The notes under the pieces are model-generated. The model ran no database searches. It was not told where the DNA came from and worked only from the letters and a program-made list of their open reading frames with translations. This document shows positions 1-8,913 of a stretch of 64,000 nt of DNA, piece by piece. A program made the position numbers and the translations under genes. The first letter of the stretch is position 1; each line of letters starts with the position of its first letter. Source of the stretch: RYN-230 sp963720645 (GTDB lineage: Bacteria; Actinomycetota; Actinomycetes; Streptosporangiales; Streptosporangiaceae); the NCBI GenBank assembly GCA_963720645.1, contig CAVRFX010000013.1, positions 434,001 through 498,000 on the forward strand. Direction: 5' to 3'.

Positions 1-1116
1 CGTCACGCAACCGGGAGAAGAAGCCCTGCTGTCCCGGGGCGAAGCGGCCCGGCGGGGTCTCCTCACCGCGCAGCGCCGCGAGCTGCTTGAGCAGCGCCTC
101 CTGGGCCTCGTCCAACTTGACCGGCGTCTCGACCGAGATGTGGATGACCAGGTCACCCCGGCCCGAGTCGTTCAGGTGCTGGACGCCGAGCCCGTACATC
201 GGGACGACCTGCCCGACTGCGTCCCCGGGCGGATGTCCAGGTCCCGGGGGCCGTCCAGGGTCTCGACCGTGAGGGTGGCGCCCAGCGCGGCGGCCACCAT
301 CGGGATGGTCACGGTGCAGTGGAGGTCGTCGCCCTGACGTTCGAAGATGGGGTGCGGGCGCTGGAGGATCTCCAGGAACAGGTCTCCGGGCGGGCCGCCG
401 CCGGACCCGATCTCGCCCTCCCCGGCCAGCTGGATGTGCGTGCCGTCCTCGACCCCCGCCGGGATGCGGACCTTCATCGTCCGCCGGGTCCTGACCCGGC
501 CGTCGCCATCGCACTCGGGGCACGGCCGGCGGATGACGGTGCCGAACCCGCCGCAGTGCGGGCAGGGCCGGGAGGTCATCACCTGGCCCAGGAACGAGCG
601 CGTGACCTGGCTGACCTCGCCGCGCCCGCCGCAGACCTCACAGGTCTCCGGATGGGTCCCCGGCGCGGTGCCCTCACCGGAGCAGGTCGGGCAGACCACG
701 GCCGTGTCCACGACCAGTTCCCGGGTGGTGCCGAACGCGCACTCGGAGAGGTCCAGCTCGACCCGGATGGTCGCGTTGCGGCCGCGCCGGGCCCGGCTGC
801 GCGGGCCGCGGGCCGCCGCCCCGGCCCCGAAGAACGCGTCCATGATGTCGCTGAACGGGAAGCCCGGGCCGAAGCCGCCTGCCCCCGCCCCGCCGTTGGG
901 CGCGAACGGGTCCGCGCCCTGGTCGTACATCTGGCGCTTGCCGGGGTCCGACAGCACCTCGTACGCCTGGGTGATCTCCTTGAACCGTTCCTGGGTCTCC
1001 GGGTCCGGGTTCACGTCCGGGTGCAGCTCGCGGGCGAGCCGCCGGTAGGCCTTCTTGATCTCATCCGGCGGCGCGTCCCGGCGGACGCCGAGCGCACTGT
1101 AGTAGTCGTTGGCCAC
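1..1116 (-). CDS. dnaJ: Chaperone protein DnaJ (C-terminus runs off the window; one frameshift)
   Basis: Hsp40 co-chaperone that stimulates DnaK ATPase and delivers unfolded substrates. The J domain (about residues 4-65) has the HPD motif (LHPDVNP), followed by a Gly/Phe-rich stretch and a zinc-binding domain with four CxxCxGxG repeats (CPTCSGEG, CEVCGGRG, CPHCGGFG, CPECDGDG), then the substrate-binding C-terminal domains. The GTG start overlaps the hrcA stop by one base (TAGTG), so the two genes are translationally coupled under the CIRCE element upstream of hrcA. At about 210-212 one base appears missing. The frame before it ends at 172, while a second frame continues the family sequence (GQVVPMYGLGVQHLNDSG) to base 1. 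The association with hrcA marks it as the DnaJ2-type copy of actinobacteria. Confidence 0.93.
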
Positions 1117-2129
1117 TAGGACCCCGCCAGGATCTGGCCCACGTATCGTGCCACCGCGCGTACCGCTCCCATCGCTGTCGGGTAATCCATGCGTGTCGGG
1201 CCGAGCACCCCGAGCCTGGCCAGCACCTGATCCCCGGTTCCGTACCCGGCCGCCACCACGGACGTGCTCCGCAGTCCCTCGACCGGGTTCTCCGCACCAA
1301 TCCGGACGGTCAGCGAGGGGTGATCGCCAGACTCGCCCAGCAACCGCATGAGCACGACCTGCTCCTCGAGGGATTCCAGGACCTCCCGCAGTCCCCGGGA
1401 GAAGTCCGCCGTGGTGAGGTTGGCGGCCCCGCCGACCACCACCCGCTCGTCGGTCCGCTCCACCAGGGTTTCCAGGATGACCGAGAACACCGCAGCCGCG
1501 TTCGGCCGTTCCGTCGGGTCGACCAGCTCGGGCAGATCCGCGACCACGGACGCCACCTCCGTCAGGCGACGCCCGTCCAGGCAGGCGTTCAGGACCGCCC
1601 GCAGATGCATGATGGAGTCTTCCTCAGCCGCGTCCGGCAGCTCCACCGAGCGCTGCTCCACCCGCCCGGTATCGGTGATGATCACCAGCATGAGGCGTTT
1701 CGCGGCGAGCGGGACCAGTTCCAGGTGCCGGACCGACGAGCGGGTCAGCGAGGGGTACTGCACCACGGCCACCTGGCGGGTCAGCTGAGCGAGCAGGCGG
1801 ACCGTCCGCATCACCACGTCGTCGAGGTCGTACGCGCCGGCCAGGAACGTCTCGATCGCCCGGCGCTCCGCCGAGGAGAGGGGCTTGACCCCGGACAGCC
1901 GGTCCACGAACAGCCGGTAACCCTTGTCCGTTGGTATCCGGCCCGCGCTCGTGTGCGGCTGCACGATGAAGCCCTGCTCCTCGAGCACGGCCATGTCGTT
2001 TCGGATGGTCGCCGGGGAGACATCGAGATTGTGCCGGTCAACCAGCGACTTCGAGCCCACCGGCTCCGTAGTGGACACATAATCTTCGACGATGGCCCGC
2101 AGTACGGCCAGCTTGCGCTCATCGAGCAT
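1116..2129 (-). CDS. hrcA: Heat-inducible transcriptional repressor HrcA
   Basis: Represses class I heat-shock operons by binding the CIRCE inverted repeat; GroEL is needed for its active fold in other bacteria. The N-terminal winged helix-turn-helix (about residues 1-75) reads MLDERKLAVLRAIVEDYV, then SPATIRNDMAVLEEQGFI. The GAF-like and dimerisation domains follow. At 337 residues it is full length. ATG start with a strong GGGAGGTGG ribosome site just upstream. Its own promoter region contains a CIRCE element 15 bases before the start, so the hrcA-dnaJ operon is autoregulated. Downstream it overlaps dnaJ by one base. Confidence 0.96.
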   Translation of the reverse strand: MLDERKLAVLRAIVEDYVSTTEPVGSKSLVDRHNLDVSPATIRNDMAVLEEQGFIVQPHTSAGRIPTDKGYRLFVDRLSGVKPLSSAERRAIETFLAGAYDLDDVVMRTVRLLAQLTRQVAVVQYPSLTRSSVRHLELVPLAAKRLMLVIITDTGRVEQRSVELPDAAEEDSIMHLRAVLNACLDGRRLTEVASVVADLPELVDPTERPNAAAVFSVILETLVERTDERVVVGGAANLTTADFSRGLREVLESLEEQVVLMRLLGESGDHPSLTVRIGAENPVEGLRSTSVVAAGYGTGDQVLARLGVLGPTRMDYPTAMGAVRAVARYVGQILAGS

Positions 2130-2143
2130 GTCCCCACCTCCCC

Positions 2144-2168
2144 TGGCACTCCGCCGTCCTGAGTGCCA
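2144..2168. promoter_or_regulatory. CIRCE operator of hrcA-dnaJ
   Basis: Perfect 8-base inverted repeat TGGCACTC / GAGTGCCA separated by exactly nine bases (CGCCGTCCT). This is the defining geometry of CIRCE (consensus arms TTAGCACTC / GAGTGCTAA). It ends 15 bases upstream of the hrcA ATG on the minus strand, where HrcA would block transcription. Confidence 0.95.
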
Positions 2169-2313
2169 AGTTTAAGGCGGTCCGGGCGCCGTGACACCCA
2201 AGCGAGGGTTTAATCCGGGGAGGCGGCCCCCCGAGACCCCCCGGCCGGGGAGGGAACGTGGCTGCGGCGTGCCGCCGCCGGGGCGCGGCAGTTGTCCGCT
2301 AGCGTCCGGTTGG

Positions 2314-3159
2314 GTGAACCCCTATGACGGCACGGACGTCCTCGCGCCGGGCTGGCAGCGCCGCTCCCGGCCGGAACCGCCGCAGGTGGAAGCGGCCCCC
2401 GGACTGGTCGTGGAGGAGGCGGGCGGCGGCTTCTGCGGGGCGGTGATCGCCTGCGAGAAGAACGCGGTGACGCTGGAAGACCGGTTCGGGCGGCAGCGGG
2501 TCTTCCCGCTCAGCCGCGGGGCGTTCCTGCTGGAAGGCAAGCCGGTGACGCTGACCCGCCCGGTGCCGGCCGGGCCGGCCCGCGGGCCAGCGCGGAGCCG
2601 GTCGGGCTCCGTGGCCCGGCCCGCGGGGCCGCCCGGCCAGGCCAGCCAGGCCCGGGTGGCCAGGGCCAGCCGGATCTACGTCGAGGGCCGCCACGACGCC
2701 GAGCTCGTCGAGCAGATCTGGGGCGACGACCTGCGTGACGTGGGCGTCGTGGTGGAGTACCTGGAAGGCGTGGATCACCTTCCGGCCGAGCTGCAGGCGT
2801 TCTCACCCGGCCCGCAGCGGCGGCTCGGGGTCCTGGTCGACCACCTGGTCCCCGGCTCCAAGGAGCAGCGCATCGCCGCCGCGGTGACCTCACCGCACGT
2901 GCTGGTGGTGGGACATCCCTACGTGGACATCTGGCAGGCGGTCAAGCCCGCGGCGCTGGGCATCCCCGCCTGGCCCGTGGTTCCGCGCGGACAGCCGTGG
3001 AAAGAGGGCGTGCTGCGCGCGCTGGGCTGGGGCACCGACACCGCGGCCGGGTGGAAACGGATCCTGGCCGCTGCCCGCAGCTACGCCGACCTGGAATCGG
3101 AACTGCTCGGCCGGGTCGAGGAACTGATTGATTTCGTCACCGCGCCGGGTACTGGCTAA
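2314..3159 (+). CDS. DUF3097 family protein
   Basis: Actinobacteria-restricted protein of unknown function (DUF3097), 281 residues from the GTG at 2314. That start gives the family's usual opening (VNPYDGTDVLAPGWQ); the frame is open further upstream but the extra residues look like non-coding sequence. The first third (PGLVVEEAGGGFCGAVI, then TLEDRFGRQRVFPL) resembles a small beta-rich domain. A Gly/Pro/Arg-rich linker follows, and the C-terminal half has a TOPRIM-like opening (RIYVEGRHDAELVEQIWG) and an acidic LVDHLVPG stretch. A nucleic-acid role is inferred from the TOPRIM-like look only. It is divergent from hrcA. Confidence 0.85.
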   Translation: MNPYDGTDVLAPGWQRRSRPEPPQVEAAPGLVVEEAGGGFCGAVIACEKNAVTLEDRFGRQRVFPLSRGAFLLEGKPVTLTRPVPAGPARGPARSRSGSVARPAGPPGQASQARVARASRIYVEGRHDAELVEQIWGDDLRDVGVVVEYLEGVDHLPAELQAFSPGPQRRLGVLVDHLVPGSKEQRIAAAVTSPHVLVVGHPYVDIWQAVKPAALGIPAWPVVPRGQPWKEGVLRALGWGTDTAAGWKRILAAARSYADLESELLGRVEELIDFVTAPGTG

Positions 3160-3192
3160 CGTGAGGCAGGAGCGCACCCCGGCGAGGAGCCC

Positions 3193-3690
3193 ATGACCAG
3201 CGGCCCGCAGTATCCGATGGATTCCGGCCTGGGCGTGTTCGGCCCGCAGGACGGCGAGCCGGGCGATCAGGACGGGAATGAGGGGATGGCTCCCGGCGGC
3301 AGCGCCGGGGCCCACGCGCCGGTCCCCGGGGACCGCGGCGAGGTGCGCCGGGCCGTGCTCGCCTACCTGGCGGTGCCGTTCACGCTGTTCCTGGTACCGC
3401 TGGCCGTCTACCTGACCAGCCTGGGCAGCCGCAGGTTCGCCCGGGCGCACGCGGCGGTGGCGCTGAGCCTGTCCCTGGCCACCATGCTGTACACGGCCAG
3501 CATCCTGATCGTGGGCGGCGTGCTGGCCCTCGACTCCGCCTCGGTGGGCACGCTGATCGCCGTGCCGCTGCTCGTGCTGCTCTGGGCCGGGGTGCTGGTC
3601 GTGGTGGTCCGCGCGGCTGGCGCGGCGGCCCGCGGCGAGATGTACCGGCTGCCCCGGTGGCTGCGGATGACCGCGGGCCCGCCCCGCTGA
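3193..3690 (+). CDS. DUF4870-like small membrane protein
   Basis: 165-residue protein with a hydrophilic Gly/Pro-rich N-terminus (about 55 residues) followed by three likely membrane segments: AVLAYLAVPFTLFLVPLAVYL, VALSLSLATMLYTASILIVGG and TLIAVPLLVLLWAGVLVVVV. The RFARAHAAVAL segment between the first two is typical of DUF4870/TIC20-like proteins. ATG start preceded by a GAGGAG ribosome site. It lies 33 bases after DUF3097 in the same direction and is probably co-transcribed. No function can be assigned. Confidence 0.75.
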   Translation: MTSGPQYPMDSGLGVFGPQDGEPGDQDGNEGMAPGGSAGAHAPVPGDRGEVRRAVLAYLAVPFTLFLVPLAVYLTSLGSRRFARAHAAVALSLSLATMLYTASILIVGGVLALDSASVGTLIAVPLLVLLWAGVLVVVVRAAGAAARGEMYRLPRWLRMTAGPPR

Positions 3691-3735
3691 CCCGTCCCGC
3701 TGAACCGTCCCGCTGAACCCGGGGAGCTGTGGCCG

Positions 3736-5640
3736 TCAGTCGGTCAGCCCGCGGATGACCGCGTCGGCGAGCAGCCGGCCGCGGGTGGTCAGCACGACCC
3801 GCCCCGCGGCGTAGGCCGCCTCCGCGGCCAGCCCGTCCGCCACCGCGGCGGCGGCCGCTCGCCGGCCGGCCGGGGACAGCATCCCGACCGGGCAGCCAGA
3901 CGACAGCCTGGTCAGCAGCATGATCTCTTCCAACCTGCGCTCCGGCCCGGTGAGCTCCTCACGGGCCAGGCCCGGGCTGGTGCCCGCGGTCAGCCGCGCG
4001 GCGTACGCGGCCGGGTGCTTCACGTTCCACCAGCGGACCCCGCCCACGTGGCTGTGCGCGCCCGGCCCCACGCCCCACCAGTAGCCGCCGGTCCAGTACA
4101 GCTGGTTGTGCAGGCAGCGGGCGGCCGGCCCGGAGGCCCAGTTGGACACCTCGTACCAGCCCAGCCCCCGGGCTGAGAGGAGCTCGTCCGCGGCCAGGTA
4201 GCGGTCGGCCATGGCCTCGTCGTCCGGGACGCCCACCTCCCCGCGGCGGACCCGGGCCGCGAGGCGGGTGCCTTCCTCGACGATCAGGGCGTAGGCCGAG
4301 ATGTGGTCCGGGCCGGCCGCCAGGGCCGCCTCCAGCGACTCCCGCCAGTCCGCGTCGGTCTCCCCCGGCGTGCCGTAGATCAGATCCAGGCTGACGTGCT
4401 CGAAGCCCGCCTGCCGGGCCCACTGGGCGCAGCGGGCGGGCCGCCCGGGCTCGTGCACCCGGTCCAGGACGGCCAGCACGTGCGGTGCCGCGCTCTGCAT
4501 GCCCAGGGAGATCCGGGTGAACCCGGCCGCCCGCAGCGCGGCCAGGGATGCGGGGTCCACGCTCTCCGGGTTGGCCTCGACGGTGACCTCGGCCCCGGCT
4601 GCGAGGCCGAATTCGCCCTCGATGACCCGCAGGATCTCGCCGAGCTGCCGGGCCGGGAGCAGGGTGGGGGTGCCGCCGCCGAAGAACACGGTGGCCACCG
4701 GGCCCGCCGGGCTGCCCAGCACCCGGCGGGCCAGCCGGATCTCCGCGGCGGCCAGCGCCGGATAGGTGTCCCGCGACACCCCGGGCCCGAGCTCGGCGGC
4801 TGTGTAGGTGTTGAAGTCGCAGTATCCGCAGCGGCGCTGGCAGAACGGCACATGCACGTAGAACCCGAGTGGCCGGCGGCCAAGCTCGGCGGCGGCGCCG
4901 GGGGGCAGTGCGCCGTCGGCGGGGACGGGCGAGCCGGGCGGGAGGACTCCGGGCACGATCAGCCGGTCGCCGGCTCGCGTGGCACCGCTGGTTCCCGCGG
5001 CTGGGCCCGGCGCCAGGACCGACGCCGCGGTTTCCTGCCACTGGGGGTCGAGCCCTGGCGCGGCTACCAGCCGCCGCATGAGTTCCGCGTCCCCGTAGTA
5101 GGCCCGCATGGCCTCGGATACGGTCACGCTCTGCACCGGCCGCGAGAGCACCTCGATGCCGTCACCGGATCCGGCTGCCCCTTCCTCGAGGACCCGCAGG
5201 TAGGCACCGGGCCGGGCGGCGGCGGCGAACCGCTTCACCCAGTGCCGCTCACCCATCCAGCCGGCGAAGGTGCCGCACGGGATGCGCACCGAGGCGATCT
5301 GGACCACCGCGGTACCGAGCCGCCACGTCTCGCCGAGCAGCGCACCGGACACGTCCAGCCCGGCCGTGGTGATGTTCTCGCCGAAGACCCCGTTGGCCAG
5401 CTCCCGGCCGAGCTGCTCGGTCCACCAGTCCAGGTCCTCCCGCGCATAGGCGTAGACGGCCTGGTAGGGACCCCCGTGATGCTTCTTGTCCACCTGCTCG
5501 TCGCCATCGGCGCCGAGCCGCCCGATGGTCACCGGCCCGGGGCAGGGCCGCTTGTCGATCGCGGTCCGCCCGATCCGCCCGGCCCACTCGGCGGGACGGC
5601 CCCGGCCTGCGTTCACTGAGATCACCTGCGCGCTCGCCAC
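3736..5640 (-). CDS. hemW: MOSC-domain protein fused to radical SAM HemW
   Basis: One uninterrupted 634-codon frame with two complete modules. Residues 1-210 are a YiiM-type MOSC domain (HGGPYQAVYAYAREDLDWW, FGENITTAGLDVSG, Cys122 in the IPC loop), expected to handle molybdenum-cofactor-linked sulfur chemistry. Residues about 235-634 are HemW, the radical SAM heme chaperone formerly called coproporphyrinogen III oxidase-like. The 4Fe-4S motif is CQRRCGYC (Cys267, 271, 274), followed by FGGGTPTLL and LIYGTPGE. The linker is only about 20 residues. A GTG at 4956 (residue 229) opens with VPGVLPPGSPVPADG, the usual HemW beginning, so HemW could also be made separately. The fusion may be genuine or may come from an indel removing the MOSC stop codon. 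Confidence 0.9.
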   Translation of the reverse strand: MASAQVISVNAGRGRPAEWAGRIGRTAIDKRPCPGPVTIGRLGADGDEQVDKKHHGGPYQAVYAYAREDLDWWTEQLGRELANGVFGENITTAGLDVSGALLGETWRLGTAVVQIASVRIPCGTFAGWMGERHWVKRFAAAARPGAYLRVLEEGAAGSGDGIEVLSRPVQSVTVSEAMRAYYGDAELMRRLVAAPGLDPQWQETAASVLAPGPAAGTSGATRAGDRLIVPGVLPPGSPVPADGALPPGAAAELGRRPLGFYVHVPFCQRRCGYCDFNTYTAAELGPGVSRDTYPALAAAEIRLARRVLGSPAGPVATVFFGGGTPTLLPARQLGEILRVIEGEFGLAAGAEVTVEANPESVDPASLAALRAAGFTRISLGMQSAAPHVLAVLDRVHEPGRPARCAQWARQAGFEHVSLDLIYGTPGETDADWRESLEAALAAGPDHISAYALIVEEGTRLAARVRRGEVGVPDDEAMADRYLAADELLSARGLGWYEVSNWASGPAARCLHNQLYWTGGYWWGVGPGAHSHVGGVRWWNVKHPAAYAARLTAGTSPGLAREELTGPERRLEEIMLLTRLSSGCPVGMLSPAGRRAAAAAVADGLAAEAAYAAGRVVLTTRGRLLADAVIRGLTD

Positions 5641-5770
5641 CCCATGACGGTATCCGGCGCCACGGAGCCGGGCGAACCGGTTTGTTTCCGGGACCGGCCC
5701 AGGCCATTCGGCCGGTCCGGTGCCCGCCGCGCGCGGTTATCCTGGGGGCAGCCACTCGGTGGAGGCGTCG

Positions 5771-6322
5771 ATGACAAGCTGGCCTGGATATGGGGCTCAC
5801 GGATACGGCCACGCGGCGATGCTGGCCTCGGACGCGGACCGGGACCGCGCGTCCGAGGTGCTGAAATCGGGGTTCGCCAGCGGCCGGCTGACCAAAGACG
5901 AGTACGACGACCACCTGCACCGGCTCTATACCGCGCGTACCCACGGTGACCTGGTCCAGGTGACGGGCCAGCTGCCCGGCGGCGGGCTGGCCCTGTTCGC
6001 GGCACCGGCCCCGGCCCGGACCAACTCCCTGGCGGTCGCGGCGCTGGTCTGCGGGGTGGCGGAGTTCTTCACCGTGGGGCTGACCGCTATCCCGGCGGTC
6101 GTGCTCGGTCACATGGCCCGCAGCCAGATCCGGCGGACCGGGGAGCACGGTAGCGGCCTCGCCCTGACCGGCCTGATCCTGGGCTGGCTGGCGATCATCC
6201 TGTTCGTGCTGATCGTCGCGGTCGGCACGGTGGCCATGGTGAGGGTCGGGCACTCCGCGCCTGCTATATCGCACCCCATCCCCGGGCCGGGAACTAAGGG
6301 AAAGCGCACACCGGCCGGCTAG
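5771..6322 (+). CDS. DUF1707/DUF4190 membrane protein
   Basis: 183-residue protein. The N-terminal DUF1707 (SHOCT-like) module reads LASDADRDRASEVLKSGF, then GRLTKDEYDDHLHRLYTART. The C-terminal DUF4190 module has two membrane segments (LAVAALVCGVAEFFTVGL and ALTGLILGWLAIILFVLIVA). ATG chosen because GGAGG lies seven bases upstream (GTGGAGGCGTCG). The architecture is common in actinobacterial membrane proteins of unknown role. The stop codon overlaps the lepA stop on the other strand, so the genes converge with no spacer. Confidence 0.85.
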   Translation: MTSWPGYGAHGYGHAAMLASDADRDRASEVLKSGFASGRLTKDEYDDHLHRLYTARTHGDLVQVTGQLPGGGLALFAAPAPARTNSLAVAALVCGVAEFFTVGLTAIPAVVLGHMARSQIRRTGEHGSGLALTGLILGWLAIILFVLIVAVGTVAMVRVGHSAPAISHPIPGPGTKGKRTPAG

Positions 6323-8232
6323 CGCCCGCGCTCCGGCGTGGTGGACAGGGCCGCGACGAAGGCTTCCTGCGGCACTTCGACCCGCCCGATGGTCTTCATC
6401 CGCTTCTTGCCTTCCTTCTGCCGTTCCAGCAGCTTGCGCTTGCGGGTGATGTCACCGCCGTAGCACTTGGCCAGGACGTCCTTGCGCAGCGCGCGGATGT
6501 TCTCCCGGGCGATGATCTTGGCCCCGATCGCGGCCTGGATCGGCACCTCGAACTGCTGGCGCGGGATCAGCTCGCGCAGCCGTGAGGTCATGGCCAGGCC
6601 GTACTCGCGGGCCTTGTCCTCGTGCACGATCTGGCTGAACGCGTCAACCGGCTGCCCCTGGAGCAGGATGTCCACCTTGACCAGGTCGGCCTCCTGCTCA
6701 CCGTCCGGCTCGTAGTCCAGCGACGCGTAGCCGCGGGTCCGCGACTTCAGCTGGTCGAAGAAGTCGAAGATGATCTCGGCCAGCGGCATCGTGTAGCGGA
6801 TCTCGACCCGGTCGGCGGAGAGATACTCCATGCCCAGCAGCGCACCCCGCCGGCCCTGGCACAGCTCCATGATCGTCCCGATGTACTCGGACGGGGCGAG
6901 CACCGTCGCCCGGACCACGGGCTCGAAGACCTTCGCGATCTTGCCCCCCGAGGGGTGCCCGGACGGGGCAGCCGACCCGGGGGTGCCGCTGGGGAAGTCG
7001 CTCGGGTTCGTGACCTGGAGCTCGGCCCCGGACTCCAGCACGACCCGGTACACCACGTTGGGCGCGGTGGAGATGAGCGAGAGATCGAACTCCCGCTCCA
7101 GCCGTTCCCGCACGATCTCCATGTGCAGCAGCCCGAGGAACCCGCACCGGAAGCCGAAGCCCAGCGCGGTGGACGTCTCCGGCTCGTACACGAGTGCGGC
7201 GTCGTTCAGCCGCAGCTTGTCGAGGGCGTCGCGCAGTTCCGGGTAGTCGTCGCCGTCCACCGGGTACAGGCCGGAGAACACCATCGGCCGGGGATGGTCG
7301 TAGCCGGGCAGCGGCTCGGCGGCGGGGTGCGCCGCGCTGGTCACGGTGTCGCCGACCCGGGCCTGCCGGACGTCCTTGACCCCGGTGATGAGGTAGCCCA
7401 CCTCGCCCGCGGCCAGGCTGTCCGACGGCACCGGCTCGGGCGAGATCACGCCCACCTCGAGCGTGTCGTGCGCCGCCCCGGTCGACATCATCAGGCTCTT
7501 CTCCCGCCGGGTCAGGCGGCCGTCCATCACCCGCACGTAGGTGACCACGCCCCGGTAGGAGTCATAAACCGAATCGAAGATGAGCGCCCGGGCCGGGCCG
7601 TCCGGCTGGCCGGACGGCGGCGGCACCTGCTGCACGACGGCGTTGAGCAGGTCCGCCACCCCCTCGCCCGTCTTGGCCGAGACGCGCAGCACGTCGCCGG
7701 GGGGGCAGCCGATGATGCTGGCGAGTTCCTCCGCGTACAGGTCGGGCTGGGCGGCGGGCAGGTCGATCTTGTTCAGCACGGGGATCAGGTGCAGGTCGGC
7801 CTCGAGGGCCAGGTACAGGTTGGCCAGCGTCTGCGCCTCGATGCCCTGGGCCGCGTCGACCAGGAGGATGGCACCCTCGCACGCGGCCAGCGAGCGGGAC
7901 ACCTCGTAGGTGAAGTCGACGTGGCCCGGGGTGTCGATCAGGTTGAGCACGTAGGGGCGGCCATCCGGGCCGGTCCAGGGCAGCCGGACGGCCTGGCTCT
8001 TGATCGTGATGCCGCGCTCGCGCTCGATGTCCATCCGGTCCAGGTACTGCGCCCGCATCTGGCGGTCGGTCACCACGCCGGTGAACTGCAGCATGCGGTC
8101 CGCGAGGGTGGACTTGCCGTGGTCGATGTGCGCGATGATGCAGAAATTCCTGATGATGCCCATGTCGGTATGACCGGGGCTGGTCGCGGGCTGCGCACCA
8201 TCCGGTAGGACCTGCTCGGGCACTGCTGGCAC
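6319..8232 (-). CDS. lepA: Elongation factor 4 (LepA), back-translocating GTPase
   Basis: Ribosome-associated translational GTPase acting in translation under stress and in 30S biogenesis. G-motifs: AHIDHGKST (P-loop), DTPGHVDF (G3), NKIDLP (G4). The EF-G-like domains and the LepA-specific C-terminal domain (FFDQLKSRTRGYASLDYE, SQIVHEDKA) are complete. Two oddities are seen. The GTG start adds about 23 residues before the usual MGIIRNFCIIAHIDH opening. A roughly 16-residue Gly/Ser/Pro insert (TPGSAAPSGHPSGGK) interrupts the NPSDFP...KVFEP segment, in a loop where other actinobacteria have only a short connection. Divergent from rpsT. Confidence 0.96.
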   Translation of the reverse strand: MPAVPEQVLPDGAQPATSPGHTDMGIIRNFCIIAHIDHGKSTLADRMLQFTGVVTDRQMRAQYLDRMDIERERGITIKSQAVRLPWTGPDGRPYVLNLIDTPGHVDFTYEVSRSLAACEGAILLVDAAQGIEAQTLANLYLALEADLHLIPVLNKIDLPAAQPDLYAEELASIIGCPPGDVLRVSAKTGEGVADLLNAVVQQVPPPSGQPDGPARALIFDSVYDSYRGVVTYVRVMDGRLTRREKSLMMSTGAAHDTLEVGVISPEPVPSDSLAAGEVGYLITGVKDVRQARVGDTVTSAAHPAAEPLPGYDHPRPMVFSGLYPVDGDDYPELRDALDKLRLNDAALVYEPETSTALGFGFRCGFLGLLHMEIVRERLEREFDLSLISTAPNVVYRVVLESGAELQVTNPSDFPSGTPGSAAPSGHPSGGKIAKVFEPVVRATVLAPSEYIGTIMELCQGRRGALLGMEYLSADRVEIRYTMPLAEIIFDFFDQLKSRTRGYASLDYEPDGEQEADLVKVDILLQGQPVDAFSQIVHEDKAREYGLAMTSRLRELIPRQQFEVPIQAAIGAKIIARENIRALRKDVLAKCYGGDITRKRKLLERQKEGKKRMKTIGRVEVPQEAFVAALSTTPERGR

Positions 8233-8345
8233 AGGAATCCGCCTGGTTCGTGTTCGGGGCCGGGTTTGTATCGGGGAGCGGTGCCTTCATGGTCGCATGC
8301 GAACGCTGGTGCCCTGGCCCCGGCTCACCCCGCGCAGCACCAGTT

Positions 8346-8374
8346 TTGAGCCGCGCTGCCCGATAGGCTATCCT
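8346..8374 (+). promoter_or_regulatory. Likely sigma-70-type promoter of rpsT
   Basis: TTGAGC (-35 like, 8346-8351), a 17-base spacer and TATCCT (-10 like, 8369-8374) in the divergent lepA-rpsT region, about 130 bases before the rpsT GTG. It is one of the few AT-rich patches in this interval. The match is by eye only. Confidence 0.5.
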
Positions 8375-8501
8375 GCCTCGTCGGAGCGTAAGCGCTGCCG
8401 TCGCTGCACCAGCTGCCGCCGCACCATGGCGCCGCCGCGCGGCCCTGCCGGGCGTGACGGTACGCCCCGGCACCCAGACCAGACCCGAGTGAGGCTTTCG
8501 C

Positions 8502-8765
8502 GTGGCGAACATCAAGTCCCAGATCAAGCGCAACAAGCAGAACGAGAAGCACCGCCAGCGCAACAAGGCGGTCAAGTCGTCCCTGAAGACCTCGGTGCGC
8601 AAGTTCCGCGAGGCGGCCGACGCCGGCGACAAAGAGGCGGCGACCACGCTCATGCGTGACGCCTGCCGCAACCTGGACAAGGCCGCGAGCAAGGGCGTGA
8701 TCCACAAGAACCAGGCGGCCAACCGCAAGTCGGCCATCGCCCACCGCTGCGCCGAGCTCAGTTAG
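8502..8765 (+). CDS. rpsT: 30S ribosomal protein S20
   Basis: Primary-binding small-subunit protein that contacts 16S rRNA helices. 87 residues, GTG start with GAGG upstream. Sequence is typical: MANIKSQIKRNKQNEKHRQR, followed by NKAVKSSLKTSVRKF and the C-terminal HKNQAANRKSAIAHR. S20 is often autoregulated through GTG/UUG initiation in other bacteria. A strong hairpin follows its stop codon. Confidence 0.98.
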   Translation: MANIKSQIKRNKQNEKHRQRNKAVKSSLKTSVRKFREAADAGDKEAATTLMRDACRNLDKAASKGVIHKNQAANRKSAIAHRCAELS

Positions 8766-8776
8766 GCTCTGCTAGC

Positions 8777-8795
8777 CCGGGGGCCGAGCCCCCGG
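8777..8795 (+). terminator. Hairpin terminator after rpsT
   Basis: CCGGGGGC / GCCCCCGG, an 8-bp perfect GC stem with a CGA loop, starting 11 bases after the rpsT stop. No U-tract follows, which is common for actinobacterial terminators. Confidence 0.7.
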
Positions 8796-8913
8796 AACCC
8801 CCGCTTGCCCGCGCCCGTATGCACGTCGGCTGCTGCGGGTGCCTGGTTAATCGCCGGCTCGGCCAGAACCCCGCCTGCGGCGGGCCCTGGCCTCGCCCGC
8901 GGATACGCGCCCC

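Noticed and set aside
6622..8208. A 528-codon frame antisense to lepA (and similar ones antisense to hflX, hemW, rnj and ftsK)
   Set aside because: Low-complexity shadows of well-supported genes; no ribosome site or homologous motif.
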